From Asterella californica (taxonomy: Eukaryota > Streptophyta > Marchantiopsida > Marchantiales > Aytoniaceae): a stretch of 64,000 nt of DNA. The DNA lies in assembly GCA_036924285.1 (NCBI GenBank), contig JAYKYS010000012.1, positions 992,001 to 1,056,000 on the forward strand, read 5' to 3'. The stretch's first letter is position 1; each line of letters opens with the position of its first letter. This document shows positions 32,289 to 44,079 of this stretch, in pieces. The notes under the pieces were generated by a model. The model was not told the origin of the DNA. It did not search any database and saw only the letters and a list, made by a program, of their open reading frames with translations. The position numbers were made by a program, and so were the translations under genes.

Positions 32289-32770
32289 AGTTTGAGGATT
32301 TCTGCTCTCTGGAAAATTTTTACAGTCATTGTCAAATTTTCTGTGAATTTTATTTTCCAGTGAAACTTTCCAGGACTGTAGCTTGGCTGATAACCTATCT
32401 ACGACAAAAGAAGTCATAGGAAAAGGTGGTCTACAGAGGGAGCAATGAATTTTCAAAGTTGAGGGGGTCTATTCGTGAGAGTTGAGGAATTCTCTTCTCT
32501 GGAAAAAGTTTACAATCATTGTCAGATTTTTTGTGAATTTTATTTTCCTGAGAAACTTTCTAGTGTTCTAGATTGGCTAATAAGCTATCTAGGACAACAA
32601 AAATCAGGAGAAAAGGTGGTATGGAGAGAGAGCCATGAATTTTCAAAGTTGAGGGGGTTGAAAGTCATGAGAGAAGTGAAAATATACAAATTTTAGTTCT
32701 CTGAAAATTTGTACAGTCAGCACCATCTCTTTTGATTAAGGAATTTTCTATTGAAACTTCATTAGTTAGT
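32289..32770 (+). repeat. Tandem repeat, about 190 bp, in the leader/gag region of D
   Basis: Units start near 32289 and 32478, with a decayed third at about 32670. Each contains CTCTGGAAAA, a CATTGTCA.ATTTT word and a GAATTTTCAAAGTTGAGGGG end. In one frame the second unit encodes CQIFCEFYFPEKLSS and the first a similar peptide, so the repeat was probably coding. Confidence 0.65.
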
Positions 32771-33493
32771 AGCTTGGAGGTTGAGCTACTGGAGATCACT
32801 AAAATCTAGGAGAGATCTCTTACCGATTAAGAGATATACGATTCGACATACAAGGAGGTCTTGACGATACGTCATGGGAAATCCAGTTCGAGTGCCGAGG
32901 TTCAAGAAGAGACGTTTGGGAGTTAGAACGGAGATGAAAAGGCCAAAGTTAAGTATAGAGGCGTTGCGATCAAGCATCTATTGCAGTTGGGGTGCCATTT
33001 TTGCTTTATATCAAGAAGCTTCTACGAGCATCGGCGTAGATGCGAAGAAGGTTGAGTTTAAAGTATCATCACTGTGGAGGCCACGAATGCTCTTGACGAA
33101 GTAGAGTGTGATCCTTACAAAAGTGACTTTAAGATGTCTGCTAGGATCAGTACAAACGATGGTCATGAGGATATTATCATGGACTCTTAATTTTAGATTA
33201 GATTTTATTTCGTGTATAGCATGTATAATACACGATTTTCAGTATAAAGCTCGAAAGAGTTAAGAAAGTGATGTAGAGTTATTTTCTTCAAAGATATTTT
33301 ATCCACTTAATGGTTGAGAAGGTGCAACATGAATGGAAGTTCAAAAGATTAGAAAGTTAGACTTAGAAATCTTCCTCAAGGTTTAGATGTCATAGTAAGC
33401 GTCGGAGAGAGCTCGAAAGAGATTATCGTTGAGTTTGAGAACCCTAGTACAAAACCTCAAGTAGAATCTCCGAGGAGAAGAGTAGAAACCGAC

Positions 33494-33805
33494 TTGTGGT
33501 GTTATTTTTATAGAGGGTTGGGACATAAAGTAGTGAATTGTCCAACTAGAATCAGAACCGAGAGAGCTAAAGGGAAGCGAGAGTTTACTGATTTAAGTCT
33601 TCGAGTGGATCCATCGTCACCAATGCCAATTCATCTTTTAGGAGAAGATCCTTGTCCAAGTTGTGGAGTGGGTGATCTATCAAGAGGACACAAGTGCGTC
33701 GATGTGGCCGCCCTATTTACGTCAGTAGTCGAGATGTTGGACGAGACTCAAAGAGCTGAGACGGAGAAGTTGTCGACTTCAAAAGAGGACTCGGCTGAGT
33801 TGTGA
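33494..33805 (+). pseudogene. Cys/His-rich frame upstream of D gag
   Basis: 103 codons. CYFYRGLGHKVVNC resembles a CCHC knuckle whose second Cys is Tyr; a CPSCGVGDLSRGHKC cluster follows. It precedes the capsid-like frame, an unusual order, and could be an extra zinc-binding domain or displaced gag. Confidence 0.45.
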
Positions 33806-33989
33806 TGGAGATCGTCATTCGGATGATGGAGAAGACGGTGATGCGACTCAGGCTCATGATTATCTTGGGAGAAGAGATGGCACAAGAGGTGTTGTTACAA
33901 CCATTTCTTTATATTTTACCTATGGTAGATTATTCGCGAATGGAATTGGTGATGTTCGTACTCTTTTAGCGAGTAGTTATTGCACAAAA

Positions 33990-34790
33990 ATTAGAAGGAT
34001 AGAAAGAATAGTTACAAGATGGGGAAGTTACGAGTGTTTCATGGGAAGGACAATGAAGATGTAGAACCATTGTACGAGACTTCAAAAGGGGTTGCATCGG
34101 AAACAACGTGAGAAGTAATGAAGAATGAGTGTTGTTACTGCCAAAGTTTTTAGAAGATTTTGCTCTTACGTGATATGAAGACCGAGTGAAGAGCAAGACA
34201 TCTGGTGCAGTTGAGGACACATGGGAGACGTTGAGTAATGCACTCATCAAAGAATTTCTTCTAGAAGAGAGTTATGAGAAGCTCATGGTGGAGCTTACTC
34301 ATTTGAAGCAACGGGACGACGAGAAAGTTCGGCAATATGCCGAAAGGGTGGATAAGTTGGAGCAACGATTTCGGACGGCCCTACGGAAGAATGGAGACAA
34401 TGTGGAGTTAATGATGAGAAGGATTGGAGCAGTGTTGACCAAGAACTTGGTGGGAGGGTTGAGGCTTTCAATTCGAACCCAAGTGAGGTACGAGAAGCCA
34501 GCAACCAAAGCGGAGGCCATCAAGATTACAAAAAATATGGAAGAGAGTTTGGATGAAGGAGATATCATCCAACCTCATCATGTTGCTCTGGTGTCAACTC
34601 CGACTCCTGGTGTAGTCACAACGATCGCACCTGCACCATCACAATTGGTGATGCTTCAACGTCAGCTCCTACTCCAACGGTGGTGCCAAGACCGTTTGTC
34701 CCAACAACGATGTCTACTGTCATCTCTGATTTTCATGCCGAGCTGAAGAGCATCACCGATACTCTTGCGGATCTCAAGATAAACGTGGTG
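33990..34790 (+). pseudogene. gag capsid region of element D
   Basis: A stretch with LRVFHGKDNEDVEP and, after frame breaks, a helix-rich retrotransposon-gag block (WETLSNALIKEFLLE, QYAERVDKLEQRF) from 34186 to 34746. It ends with DTLADLKINVV, the point where C has its zinc knuckle; here the knuckle is missing and a stop follows. Confidence 0.7.
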
Positions 34791-34827
34791 TAGTGGAGGA
34801 AATCCATCACAAGGACGAGACAAGGGA

Positions 34828-35646
34828 ATGACTACTATCGATGTAGTGCGAGATCCCATCTACGAGAAAGGAGAGAGTTCAAACTCTTCTCATGCACCGG
34901 TGGAGCTTTTAGCTCAAGAAAAGAAAAGAACTCGATTTTCTGATGAATCGGTTTTCATGGAGGAGTCAGCAAGTAGAAGTACTTGTTCGAGTAATGTTTC
35001 GAGTACACCAAGGGAGCCAAGAAGGAAGTTAGGGATGGCGGATTTCACCATTTCATCTTCCCAAGCGGGATATGATGTGGTTGAAGATGTGGGTGCTCAG
35101 AAAGCCAACATCACTGTCGGACAACTGATCGCACTTAATCCCAGCTTACGAAGAGAACTCAGAGGAGGATTGAGTTCTAAGAGAAGCAAGAAGAAGAAAC
35201 CCAAGAGTAAGACATCAAAGTCTGTGGGAGTTGGTGTGGTGGATGTGCATGCTTCAGAGGTATGCACTAGGGCTTCAAAGATTGAAGTCCGGTTGAATGG
35301 TCACTACGTCTCTGACGTATTGGTGGATGGAGGGTCGACTGTAAACGCCATATCGGAGAGGTTGATGAAGAAGTTGGGGATGGAACCAACTCGCCCGGCT
35401 ATCATTGTCGTGGGGATGGCTAACAAGCAACGGGTAAGACCTCTTGGTGTGTTAGAGAAGGTGGTCGTGTCTATGATGGGAGTTCAAACATTGATTTCCT
35501 TTCTAGTGTTAAAGGACTCTAGTTATGATTTGCTCCTAGGTAGGCCTTGGTTGAGAGCTGTGCGCACCACTGATAGATGGCACAAGGAATACTTACGGAT
35601 TGGACCTAGAGATCATAGAGTGAAGTGTTGGAGTTGTGACTTCTGA
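34828..35646 (+). pseudogene. Protease of element D
   Basis: 272 open codons with LVDGGSTVNAIS as active site (DGGS, as in C), GMANKQRVRPLGV and LLLGRPWLRAV. Both the active-site Asp and the C-terminal LLGRP motif are present. The first codons correspond to gag-protease linker. It overlaps the following RT frame by 11 bases in a different frame. Confidence 0.75.
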
Positions 35647-37080
35647 CTCTGATAGACCCACTAGTGACTACTGGGAATCTGATACAAAGGATGATCAGAG
35701 TATCTCAGAAGTAAATACCAGAGATTCTTACGATCAAGAATCCTCGTCTGAGGACGAAGGATTTGGTCGAGATGAATCATTACATCAGCTTAGTGCTATT
35801 GACTTGTTACCTCGACCAGCAGTGGAGAAAGATCCTGACAAAGAAGAGTTGAGTGAGGTAGAGATTGTGACAAGACTCTCTATCCTGAAGTTTGGTATCA
35901 ATGTCACTCAAGAAGAGAAAAGTAGATTCTTAGATATATTTCAAAAATATATCCATGTGTTTGCTTTCAGCTACAAGGATTTGAAGGAGGTGACTCTTGA
36001 GACTCATCGAATCGAATTGGAGGAGAACGCAAGATCAGTTCGACAGAAGCAGAGAAGGGTCAATCCTACAACAGCAATGATGGTCAAGGAGGAGATAGAC
36101 AAGTTGAAGGAGGCAAGTTTCATCTACGAGATGGAGAACTCAGAATGAGTTTCACCCATTGTGATTGTCAAGAAGAAGAATGGTAAGCTGCGAGTGTGCA
36201 TAGACTATAAGAAGCTGAATGTAGTTACCAAGAAGGATTTGACCTCTATCATTTATAGATGAGATTTTGGAGGAAGTTGCTGGTCATGGGTGGTACAGCT
36301 TTGGTGATGGTTATAGTGGGTATAACCAGATCAAGATAGCACAGGAGTACCAACAGTTGACTACTTTCACTACTCCTTGGGGAACATTTGCATTTCGGAT
36401 GATGCCATTCGAACTGTGTAATGCTCCGGTCACGTTTCAGAGGTTCATGAACAAGGTGTTTGAACCATTCAGAAGAAAGTTTGTCCATGATTTTATTGAC
36501 AATTTTTACGTTTACGGACGAAAGGAGGATCACTTTGATCATGTGATCAAAATTTTGCAGCGGTTGGAGCAAGCCAACGCTTCTCTAAATCTAGAGAAGT
36601 GCATCTTTGGTTGCGAAGAAGGTCTGCTTTTAGGGCACATCATTTCCAAGAATGGGATTGCGGTAGATCCTGAGAAGGTGAAGAAGATTGTGGATCTTCC
36701 ATTTCCGATCAACTTGACAAAGTTGAGGCAGTTTCTTGGCATGGTTGGATATTATCGTAGGTTTGTCTTTTCCTTCTCAAACAAAACAATAGCTTTGACT
36801 ATGTACATGAAGAAGGGAGTTGATTTTGACTTGATAGTGCATGATCAGAAGGCAAAGGAAGCATTTGAGGAGCTGAAAAAGGCATTGGTGACAACTCTTA
36901 TACTTGCTAAACCTGAGTGGAGTAAAGCATTTATTCTGTATACGGATGTCTCTAATGTAGCAATCTGATGTACATTAAGTAAGTTAGATGGAGATGGGCA
37001 TGATCATCTTATAGCTTATGCTAGTAGGCAGATGGTTCCAGCAGAGAAGAATTACTCCATGACTGAACGAGAATAATTCA
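35636..37080 (+). pseudogene. Reverse transcriptase and partial RNase H of element D
   Basis: N-terminal RT at 35636-36148, a stop and frame changes at 36149-36266, then 36267-36968 with FGDGYSGYNQIKI and FIDNFYVYG. C has FIDD at the same place, so the second catalytic Asp is Asn. RNase H starts (ILYTDVSNVAI) but has a stop at 36966; after MTERE the next residues correspond to the far end of RNase H in C, so roughly 70-80 codons are deleted. Confidence 0.8.
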
Positions 37081-37100
37081 GTCGTTCAGTCACGAATTAT

Positions 37101-38548
37101 GTGATCGAAGATAGACCAGGGAAAAAGCATGCGAATGCTGATCTTTTGTCAAGGGCTTATGATGATGAGGGAGAAGAACCGTTTGATGATTCATTTCCAG
37201 ACGAGCATCTGATGACCATCACAAGCATTGAGGAGATACCGGATGAGTACAAGGAAATCTGGAGTTTCCTTGCAGATGGCTCTTTTCTAGAAGGTATGCA
37301 TACTCGAGAACGTAACGCGTTGATCAAGAGATGCAAACCTTACACCATGGTGGAGGGAATTCTATTTCATCAAGGAGCAGATGGGTTACTAAGGAGAGCA
37401 GTTGGTCAGAAGGAGGCGTTCAAGCTAATGCACGAGTTTCACGATGACACTATTTGCGGAGGTCACTTTGCTGGTAAGATAACAGCTTTCAAGATTTTGG
37501 ATGCGGGTTATCATTGGAGAGAGATTTTCAAAGAGTGTTTAGACTATTGTAAAACTTGCTACGTATGTCAAGCATTGCTCTGAAGTCTACTAGAACACCT
37601 CCGTTAAGATCAATTCTCGTGTTAGGACCATTTGAGAAGTGGGGTATTGACTTTGTAGATCTTCTTAATAAGACACCTCGAGACAATAGATACATTGTAG
37701 TCGCCACTGACTATTGTACCAAGTGGGTAGAGGCTAGACCTTTGAGTGAGACTAATGAAACGAAAGTCGATAGATTCCTATGGGAGAAGATCATCACAAG
37801 ATTTGGATGTCCGTTAGAGTTGGTCTCAGATAGAGGAGGAGAGTTTGTAGGGAGCATGACTACTGCTATGCTACAACACTTTTCTATCAAGCCACGAGTA
37901 ACGACCTCATACAAACCAAATGCTAATGGTCTTGCGGAGAAGACCAATCTTACACTTTGTATGATGCTCGCCAAAGATGCTGGTGTTGAGACTGCAAAAC
38001 ATACTTGGGATAAGAGCCTACATGCCATCTTATGGGAGTATCGAACGACAACAAAGACTTCTACTGGGTACTCTCCATTTCGACTGGTTTATGGAATGGA
38101 GTCCAAGTTGCCGATCCAATTTGAATTGGATACTTTTCAAACTATTCAACGAAAGTTAAAAAAGTCGAGGGGAGAAGACGTGGTCAGATCAAGAAGAGAG
38201 CAACTCATGGAGTTGGAAGAGACCCGAGCGGTAGCAATGATCCGGATGGAACGAGCTCAGGCGTATCAAAAGAAGAGTTACGACAAACAGTTGGGCAAGA
38301 GGGAGATAAAATCTTTTCAAGTCAGAGATTGGGTTATGTTATATGATGCTATCATATTCAAGAGGGCTTGGAAGAAGTTTCTTCTGAGATATTTTGGTCA
38401 TTTTGTTGTAGATAAGGTGTGGAGCAACTTCACATATGACCTTCAAGAGTTGGGAGGAAGGAGATTCGATCGGGTCAACTATGACAAGTTGAAGTTGTTT
38501 CATCGACGAAAGTTCTCTCTTCATTCCGAGGACGGAGCGAAAATTTAG
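37101..38548 (+). pseudogene. Integrase of element D
   Basis: Two overlapping frames, 37101-37583 and 37556-38548, with a frameshift near 37575. Zinc end: HEFHDDTICGGHF and CKTCYVCQ. Core: KWGIDFVDLL, LVSDRGGEFVG and KPNANGLAEKTN, giving D, D and E. The C-terminal domain ends near HRRKFSLHSEDG. No chromodomain. Among A, C and D this integrase core is the least damaged. Confidence 0.82.
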
Positions 38549-38550
38549 TC

Positions 38551-38562
38551 CGGGGGTAAAAT
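38551..38562 (+). other. Polypurine tract of element D
   Basis: CCGGGGGTAAAA immediately before the 3' LTR start TGTAACGACC. Confidence 0.75.
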
Positions 38563-40586
38563 GTAACGACCTATGTTACACACAAGAAGTTTATCTATTA
38601 GTAAGGTGTTTAGTTATAACTAAGTGTTGAGAATGTTTATTTGCTGCCAAAGTACTTTAATGTCGCGCCCCTCATTCTCAAGATCGGGCGCAAACGCGAA
38701 CAACAGAACCCTAGCGGACTTGTGCTAGGTTGTGAACGCTGCGAGTAGGACTTAACGGCTTGGCCGAGAAGTCGTGATTAGATGAACCTTAAGTGGTTCT
38801 CTGAACCAAGGTTGGAACCTTGGGTTAAGACATAAGGGCCTACCCCAAGAGGGCCCCAGACGAACGCTGACCTAAGGGGACGAGTCTGGGAACGGGCTGA
38901 AACATGAGTCTCAGACATAGGTCTTAGACGTGAGACCGAGACGTGAGTCCGAGACGCAGATGAACCACACGGTTCGACCCTGGGTCTGGACCACAGGTTT
39001 CGGAAAAACTGCTAAGTGTTGGAGCTCCAAGGACGTTTTAGGTCGTGGACGGAGCTCCACGTAAGATCTCGAGGCGAGTGAGGTATCATTGGAAAGATCT
39101 CGTTGAGAGCTTTCTAGTGATATATAACACTCCTCGATCTGACCTCCGAGCTGGAAGTTAAGGCCGAACCACAATCGGGTTGTGGTATAATTTTCAGGGA
39201 CCAAAGAAGAGGGCGGGGCTGCCAATCCCAGAAGTATATATGAGGGGGGGCTCGATGCCTGGGTGGGCCAGGACGAGTCACCCGACCCCAGGGTTCGGCG
39301 GGCGGACTCTGGGGGCATGAGGTGATGGCTGGGCCGGTTCCAAGGCACGTTCGGATCTAGACTTGGATGTCTGGACTTAGGAACAATGTAAGGGCTGGGG
39401 CAAGACTAGGGAACGAGTCGGCGGGTTAGACCACCGTTCGGGAGCCTAGACCCAGACGGACATCACGGGCGGTTGGGTCGCTAGGTGTGCTGGAGGCACC
39501 GTTTAGGACCCTGGACTTTATGGGAAGTCCGCCCCAAGTCATATTGTGACTTGCTCATGTTTGGGACCGACTTAGGCGGATCTAAGTCGGGACTTAGGAT
39601 TGCGGAGCTTGATGAATAGGGAGACGGTCCGGCTCCGGTCCGGACCAAACAGAACTAAGGTAAGTGGTGCATGGACGCTCACTTGTGATTGTGATGCAGG
39701 TTAGCGGTGTAAAGTTTACGACCTATTGAGTTAGAGCTTCCGCTGGCGCTACAAGGCGGTAGGTGCGCAAAATTAAGGAGGTATCAAGTTAGTCATGACT
39801 AGCTAAAAGTTAGTTATGGTTAAACTTAGCTGTATTTTTGGCAGAATTCAGATATTTGCTAAAGAGTGAGCACTACTATCTTGTCATCTTGTCTAAAAGG
39901 TAGAAAGGAGGTGGAAAGTATCCCTTATCTCTTTTTTGACTTGATATTAGTGGTTGGATTAAAGTTGTGGACTTTGTGGGCATTAAAAACAAGAAGAGAT
40001 TCCACATGTTTCCTTTTTAGTGGGTCCTAGTGTAGAGAGGGAAATTTGAGATTCCTTGAGAATATTCTAGAATCCTTCTAGAAGTTCTTAACTTTGAAGG
40101 AATAAGCCCATGTGAAAAGGTAAGAAGCCCATGTGATTAATGCTTTTACCTTAAGTAATATCTTAGTAAAACCCGGTAAAAGTAGTTACGGCTGAGTTAC
40201 CGGAGGGTACCAAAGTAAAAACCTAGAATGTATAAATAGAGGAGTAGAGAAGAGCTCCTCATCCTTGTTTTCACATCGTCGTAATGACAACTTGAGTAAT
40301 ATAGAGTGTGGGATATTTTTAGTATGTGAGAACTTGAGAGACGTCGTTAGAATGGAGGATTTTAATTGATGAGTTTATGGAGATTTTTAGTTGATAAGTT
40401 TGTGGGTGTATGAATGAGTGAACTTAGCATTTTTCCCTTCAAGATTCATGGTGTGCTTCCATCAAAGCCATCAGAGGTGACCCTTGAGTGAGAGACAGGC
40501 CCGACATTTGCAGATTCATCGATGACGATCGTGGAGGTTGAGAGATCGGGGGGGTAGTTGATCGATGAGATCGTGGAGGGTTTACA
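38563..40586 (+). repeat. 3' LTR of element D, split by solo LTR E3
   Basis: 38563-38660 and 39777-40586 together match the 5' LTR over about 908 bp. The break lies inside ACTTTAAGG, which is intact in the 5' LTR. Confidence 0.88.
38661..39772 (+). repeat. Solo LTR of element E (E3), nested in D
   Basis: 1112 bp, TGTCGCGCCCC to GTGCGCAAAA, flanked by TTAA at 38657-38660 and 39773-39776. No interior sequence of E accompanies it, so LTR-LTR recombination removed it. Somewhat more diverged from E1 and E2 than they are from each other. Confidence 0.88.
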
Positions 40587-41330
40587 GATCACTTTATCGT
40601 CATGTGCTGAGATGAAAGCACATGTCTCATTGTAGCCATTCCTAGCCGAGTCGTATCTCAAATCAGCATACAGCACGAAGTTGCCTAAAATACTCGGTAA
40701 CTAAGTCAGATCTTCCTAAAAAATTGCTCCATCAAAACTTGAATACTTCACAATAAAACCTCAAAATTGTCCACATGCTTGAGCACTTACCACCCACAGG
40801 AGTCTCTTTCAAGTCAAGAAAATGTTGTGCAAGCACTTCTGATTGGACCTCCTCCTTCTTCATGGTCCATCTTTCAAGTGTTGCTTGAATCCATCATGTG
40901 GAATGATCTTTCTCGTTCTGGAATTCAAAGAAATGGGACCTCGAAAGTGGAGATAACTTACCTCTCGACATAACTATCTAGTTTTCGTATCCCAATCCGG
41001 CGCACAAATCAGCATGATAAAAACGGTGAGTCACATTGGGAACACTGTGATATAACTCCATCCCAGTGGATCTCCATCCAAATGTATGATCTTGTGGACA
41101 TCTAAGCTTCAAGGAGTAGGTCTGATGGATACATGAAACTACCGAAGGATCGAAAGTCAACTCGCACCCATAATGATGACATCTCACCTTGAATAGAGTG
41201 AATAATTCCATCAACTTAGAAATGTCTACAAAAACTGCTAAGTCTAGACTCTGGACCACTGGTGTAGTTGAAGCTATGTCTTCTAGTGTGGGCAGCTCTA
41301 AGACGTTGGGTACTTGAGAATCAAGGATCG
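40587..41330 (-). pseudogene. DDE transposase-like pseudogene, N-terminal part (right of D)
   Basis: Blocks in order: 41259-40978 with a Cys/His cluster (CHHYGC), LKLRCPQDHTFGWRST and YHADLCAGLGY; 40676-40587 with YADLRYDSARNGYNETCAF, a likely first catalytic Asp region. Continues at 31070 after removal of D. Stops and frame changes between blocks. Family assignment (Kolobok-like) is from memory and uncertain. Confidence 0.45.
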
Positions 41331-42499
41331 ATCAAAAAAGAGTGTTGAATCTAGTATACACGGGTTTGATGTGGAAAAATACCACACAAAGTATGATCAT
41401 GTCTAGGTTCTAACATCAATGATCAAATAAATACAATTTCTAGTCATGTCACAACTCCGCATTCATAAAATAACTGAAGGAAAAACATTTAGCTGAACTT
41501 GAACCGGACTTGATGCTCAGCATGGGTCAATGCCAAGAGCTCGCAATATGATAGGGTCTGCATGAAACTCGATATCCTCCGGCCGAATAACATCTCCCTC
41601 TAGATCACCCTCCTCTGGAATTACATCTGGCTCGTCCAACCTAACCTGCGCTTCTCTCGCCATCTGATCTATGCGAACAGCGGCGGTTGAGAAAAGAAAA
41701 TGGAACACAGCGGTATGACCTGCAGCTGGTCCTGAAAGTCGCATAGTCTGCACATAGCGAAGCAATAAACGACTCCGGCACTCTCACTTTCTCATCCGGG
41801 ACCTCCGGACATCCTCTAGATAAGCATCGATCCCTAGACCGTTGAAGATGAACCCTGTGGACATACTATACAGTAAAAAACCTCGCTGATCAAGTTTGAC
41901 CTATCCGTCCAGAGGTCCGAACTAAACTTGCCGGTGATAACCAAGCTGTTAAAAATAATATCACTGAAAAACTATACTCATACGTGAGAAAATGAATAAA
42001 GGGATGGGAGGAGGGGCGAGGTCCGAAGAGAGGTCCCTCCCGGGACTGACGACTGTGCTCCAATCCCGGAGACTGTCCCAAGAGGCCGTGGGGGCGTGGC
42101 TCTTGAGGCTAGGCCTTATCTCTTGGACTACCGTTTCCTCTCGGCACGAAGAGGAGACGACAGTGAAGGGATACGTTCTCATTGGGGAACGTGTCTCTTG
42201 TCTCGGGACACGAATCACCCTCGTGGCGTTCCGTGCCCTCCTAGAGTTTAGGGACGTCGTCCCTCCATGGGGGGCACGCCAGTTGGTATGTTGTGTCGGA
42301 TCGGAGAACGCACCCCGGTCTTGAGACCACGGATCGCCCTCGTGGCAATCCATGCCTTCCTGAGAATTCGGTGTGGGAAGAGGTGTCGCATAGGACTGTG
42401 TGTGTGAGAAATTTCCAGAGAATGTGTTTGTTTCGGACTGTGACTGTGCCAAAGGGTGCAAGAGGAGTATGAGTCGTGGTCAACCACGGTTGGTCGATC
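41331..42499. other. No identified gene; composition change at about 41990
   Basis: 41331-41980 is AT-rich; a minus-strand frame at 41517-41765 is acidic at its end and unrecognised. From 41990 to 42500 the sequence turns GC-rich with two related words, CACGAATCACCCTCGTGGCG and CACGGATCGCCCTCGTGGCA. A minus frame at 41961-42461 is open for 166 codons but Ser/Thr/Pro-rich and not supported by homology. Confidence 0.3.
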
Positions 42500-42559
42500 T
42501 ATCACCACGGCCACCTCCGGGACCCCCAGTCGTTTTCGAGAGGGAATTTCAGAGACATT

Positions 42560-43030
42560 GTTGGAAGCAGAGATTGAGAATGCTCTGCCTGCAGCTGTGC
42601 ATGGTATGCTTGCGGGAGTGTCATGGTATGCACAGGAATTACAGACGAGCCTAGCAAGTAAAGATCATTGCTTAGCGGGCATGGGACAATTGGACGTCTG
42701 TTCTTGTCCTCTAGATGACAAGCACCATTACCAATACTGCACCACCCACCCTTGGAGTCAAACATTCGAGCTAAAAACAAGTTCTTTTGTAGTTCATGGA
42801 CGTTCAAGACGTCTTTAATTAAGACGTTTTCGCCGTTGAGAAGTTTAACTTCAACATCGCCTTGACCTTCAATATATGTTATCTCCTAAGAGAATCTGAT
42901 CTTGAAGAGCACTTTCTCGTTCAGTGTACTTACAAAATTGGTCGTGGTCGAATGCTTGTGATGGGTAGCGCCGATGTCAATGTACCAATGATGATCCACA
43001 GTTCGAGGTGCAAATTCGTTGTAGAGCTGG
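42560..43030 (-). pseudogene. Protease and GAG-pre-integrase part of copia F
   Basis: Active site region YIDIGATHH (DIG in place of DTG), then VHELQKNLFLARMFDSKGGW and NDLYLL, the usual protease-to-integrase linker of copia. Frame breaks lie between the two. Confidence 0.65.
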
Positions 43031-43139
43031 GTCATCAGTACTCGCCTGGTGTTGTTGTTGTTGTTGTTGCGTTGGCAATTCTTTTGGTTGCGGTTCTTCT
43101 GATTTTCGTCTTGTTGCTGAGATTGATTAGGCGGAACAC

Positions 43140-43935
43140 TGCTGCTTGAGGCTTGATTCTGACAATTCTGGACACGACGTCTAGTTAAATTGCACCCGAA
43201 GCACTAAATGTTAGAATCTGGTGTCCGCTTCTTAGAACGCTTGCCGTTCTTGCCTTGCTTGGGTGATTGCTTCTTTCTTGCGAACAATGCGGTCGAAGGT
43301 TCATGTTGCATTCTTCGATGAAAAGTTTCTTCGGTGAGAAGAAACGAGATGAGATCTTGCAACGTCAAGTTGGTGTTGCATCTCATCACTTGTAGGAACA
43401 TTTGGTAGCTATCAGACATGCTACCCATAGTGTGAGCAGCTGCTCTTGTACGCCTACTTGTACACCTGCAGACGCCAACTGCTCGACAATCGATTTGAAA
43501 GTGTTTACATGCGATGTGACTGTGTCGTTTTATCATGAGGATTCGCAGCTTTTCTTTCAAGTGCATCTGAGTCACTGTGTCTTACGTGGCAAAATTAGAA
43601 GTCAATGTGTTTCACGCTTCTGTTGCCGAGCGGCAAGAAATAATGTGACCAATAAAAGTGTTATCGTAACATTAGTTTATTGCTGTCGGAGCATTCTTGC
43701 TCTGATGATCCCACTCCGCAACGCTATCTGGTTCGGTGGTAGGTAGGAGATTAGCGGCAGTGGTGACTGACCGAGGTTCACTACTATCGACAATTCCGAG
43801 AACGCCTTTTGCGTCTAACTGGAGTTTCATCGTGTTTCCAGTATGTGAAGTACGTCCCATCGAACTTTGCTCAGCCTTTCGTGCTGAACGTGTTCGCCAT
43901 CGCAGATGTGTCGTTGAACTACGGAGGTTCTATTG
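43140..43935 (-). pseudogene. gag of copia F
   Basis: The N-terminal frame (43860-43672) and the frame 43575-43204 carry a copia-type gag: KEKLRILMIK, DSYQMFLQVMRC, LTLQDLISFLLTEE. A knuckle-like CFGCNLTRRRVQNC at about 43180 lacks the His. Several frameshifts. Confidence 0.65.
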
Positions 43936-44067
43936 GACGCTGTGATCATCTAAGCGAGAAGCGTTCTTCGCGCTTTAGCAATCAAGGGGTCCCCTGATTG
44001 CTCCTTCATCTGTGCCTAGGGTCTACCTGAAGCCTACGTTATTGTGCTAGGAAAATAACAACCCGTA

Positions 44068-44079
44068 GCTCTGATATCA
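44068..44079 (-). other. Primer-binding site of copia F
   Basis: GCTCTGATATCA on the plus strand, one mismatch from the initiator Met type found in G and H. Confidence 0.7.

Larger units (their letters stand above)
31071..40586 (+). mobile_element. Ty3/gypsy retrotransposon D with nested solo LTR of E
   Basis: LTRs 31071-31985 and 38563-40586 (interrupted by E3) run TGTAACGACC to GGTTTACA. Flanks share the 4-bp duplication GATC (31067-31070, 40587-40590). Pol order is gag, protease, RT, RNase H, integrase, close to C in protein sequence and without a chromodomain. Frameshifts, an RNase H deletion and an RT active-site change make it defective. Confidence 0.88.

Noticed and set aside
42241..42514. 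Overlapping minus-strand frames in the GC-rich block
   Set aside because: Three frames are open at once over the same bases, a composition effect; no motif supports any of them.
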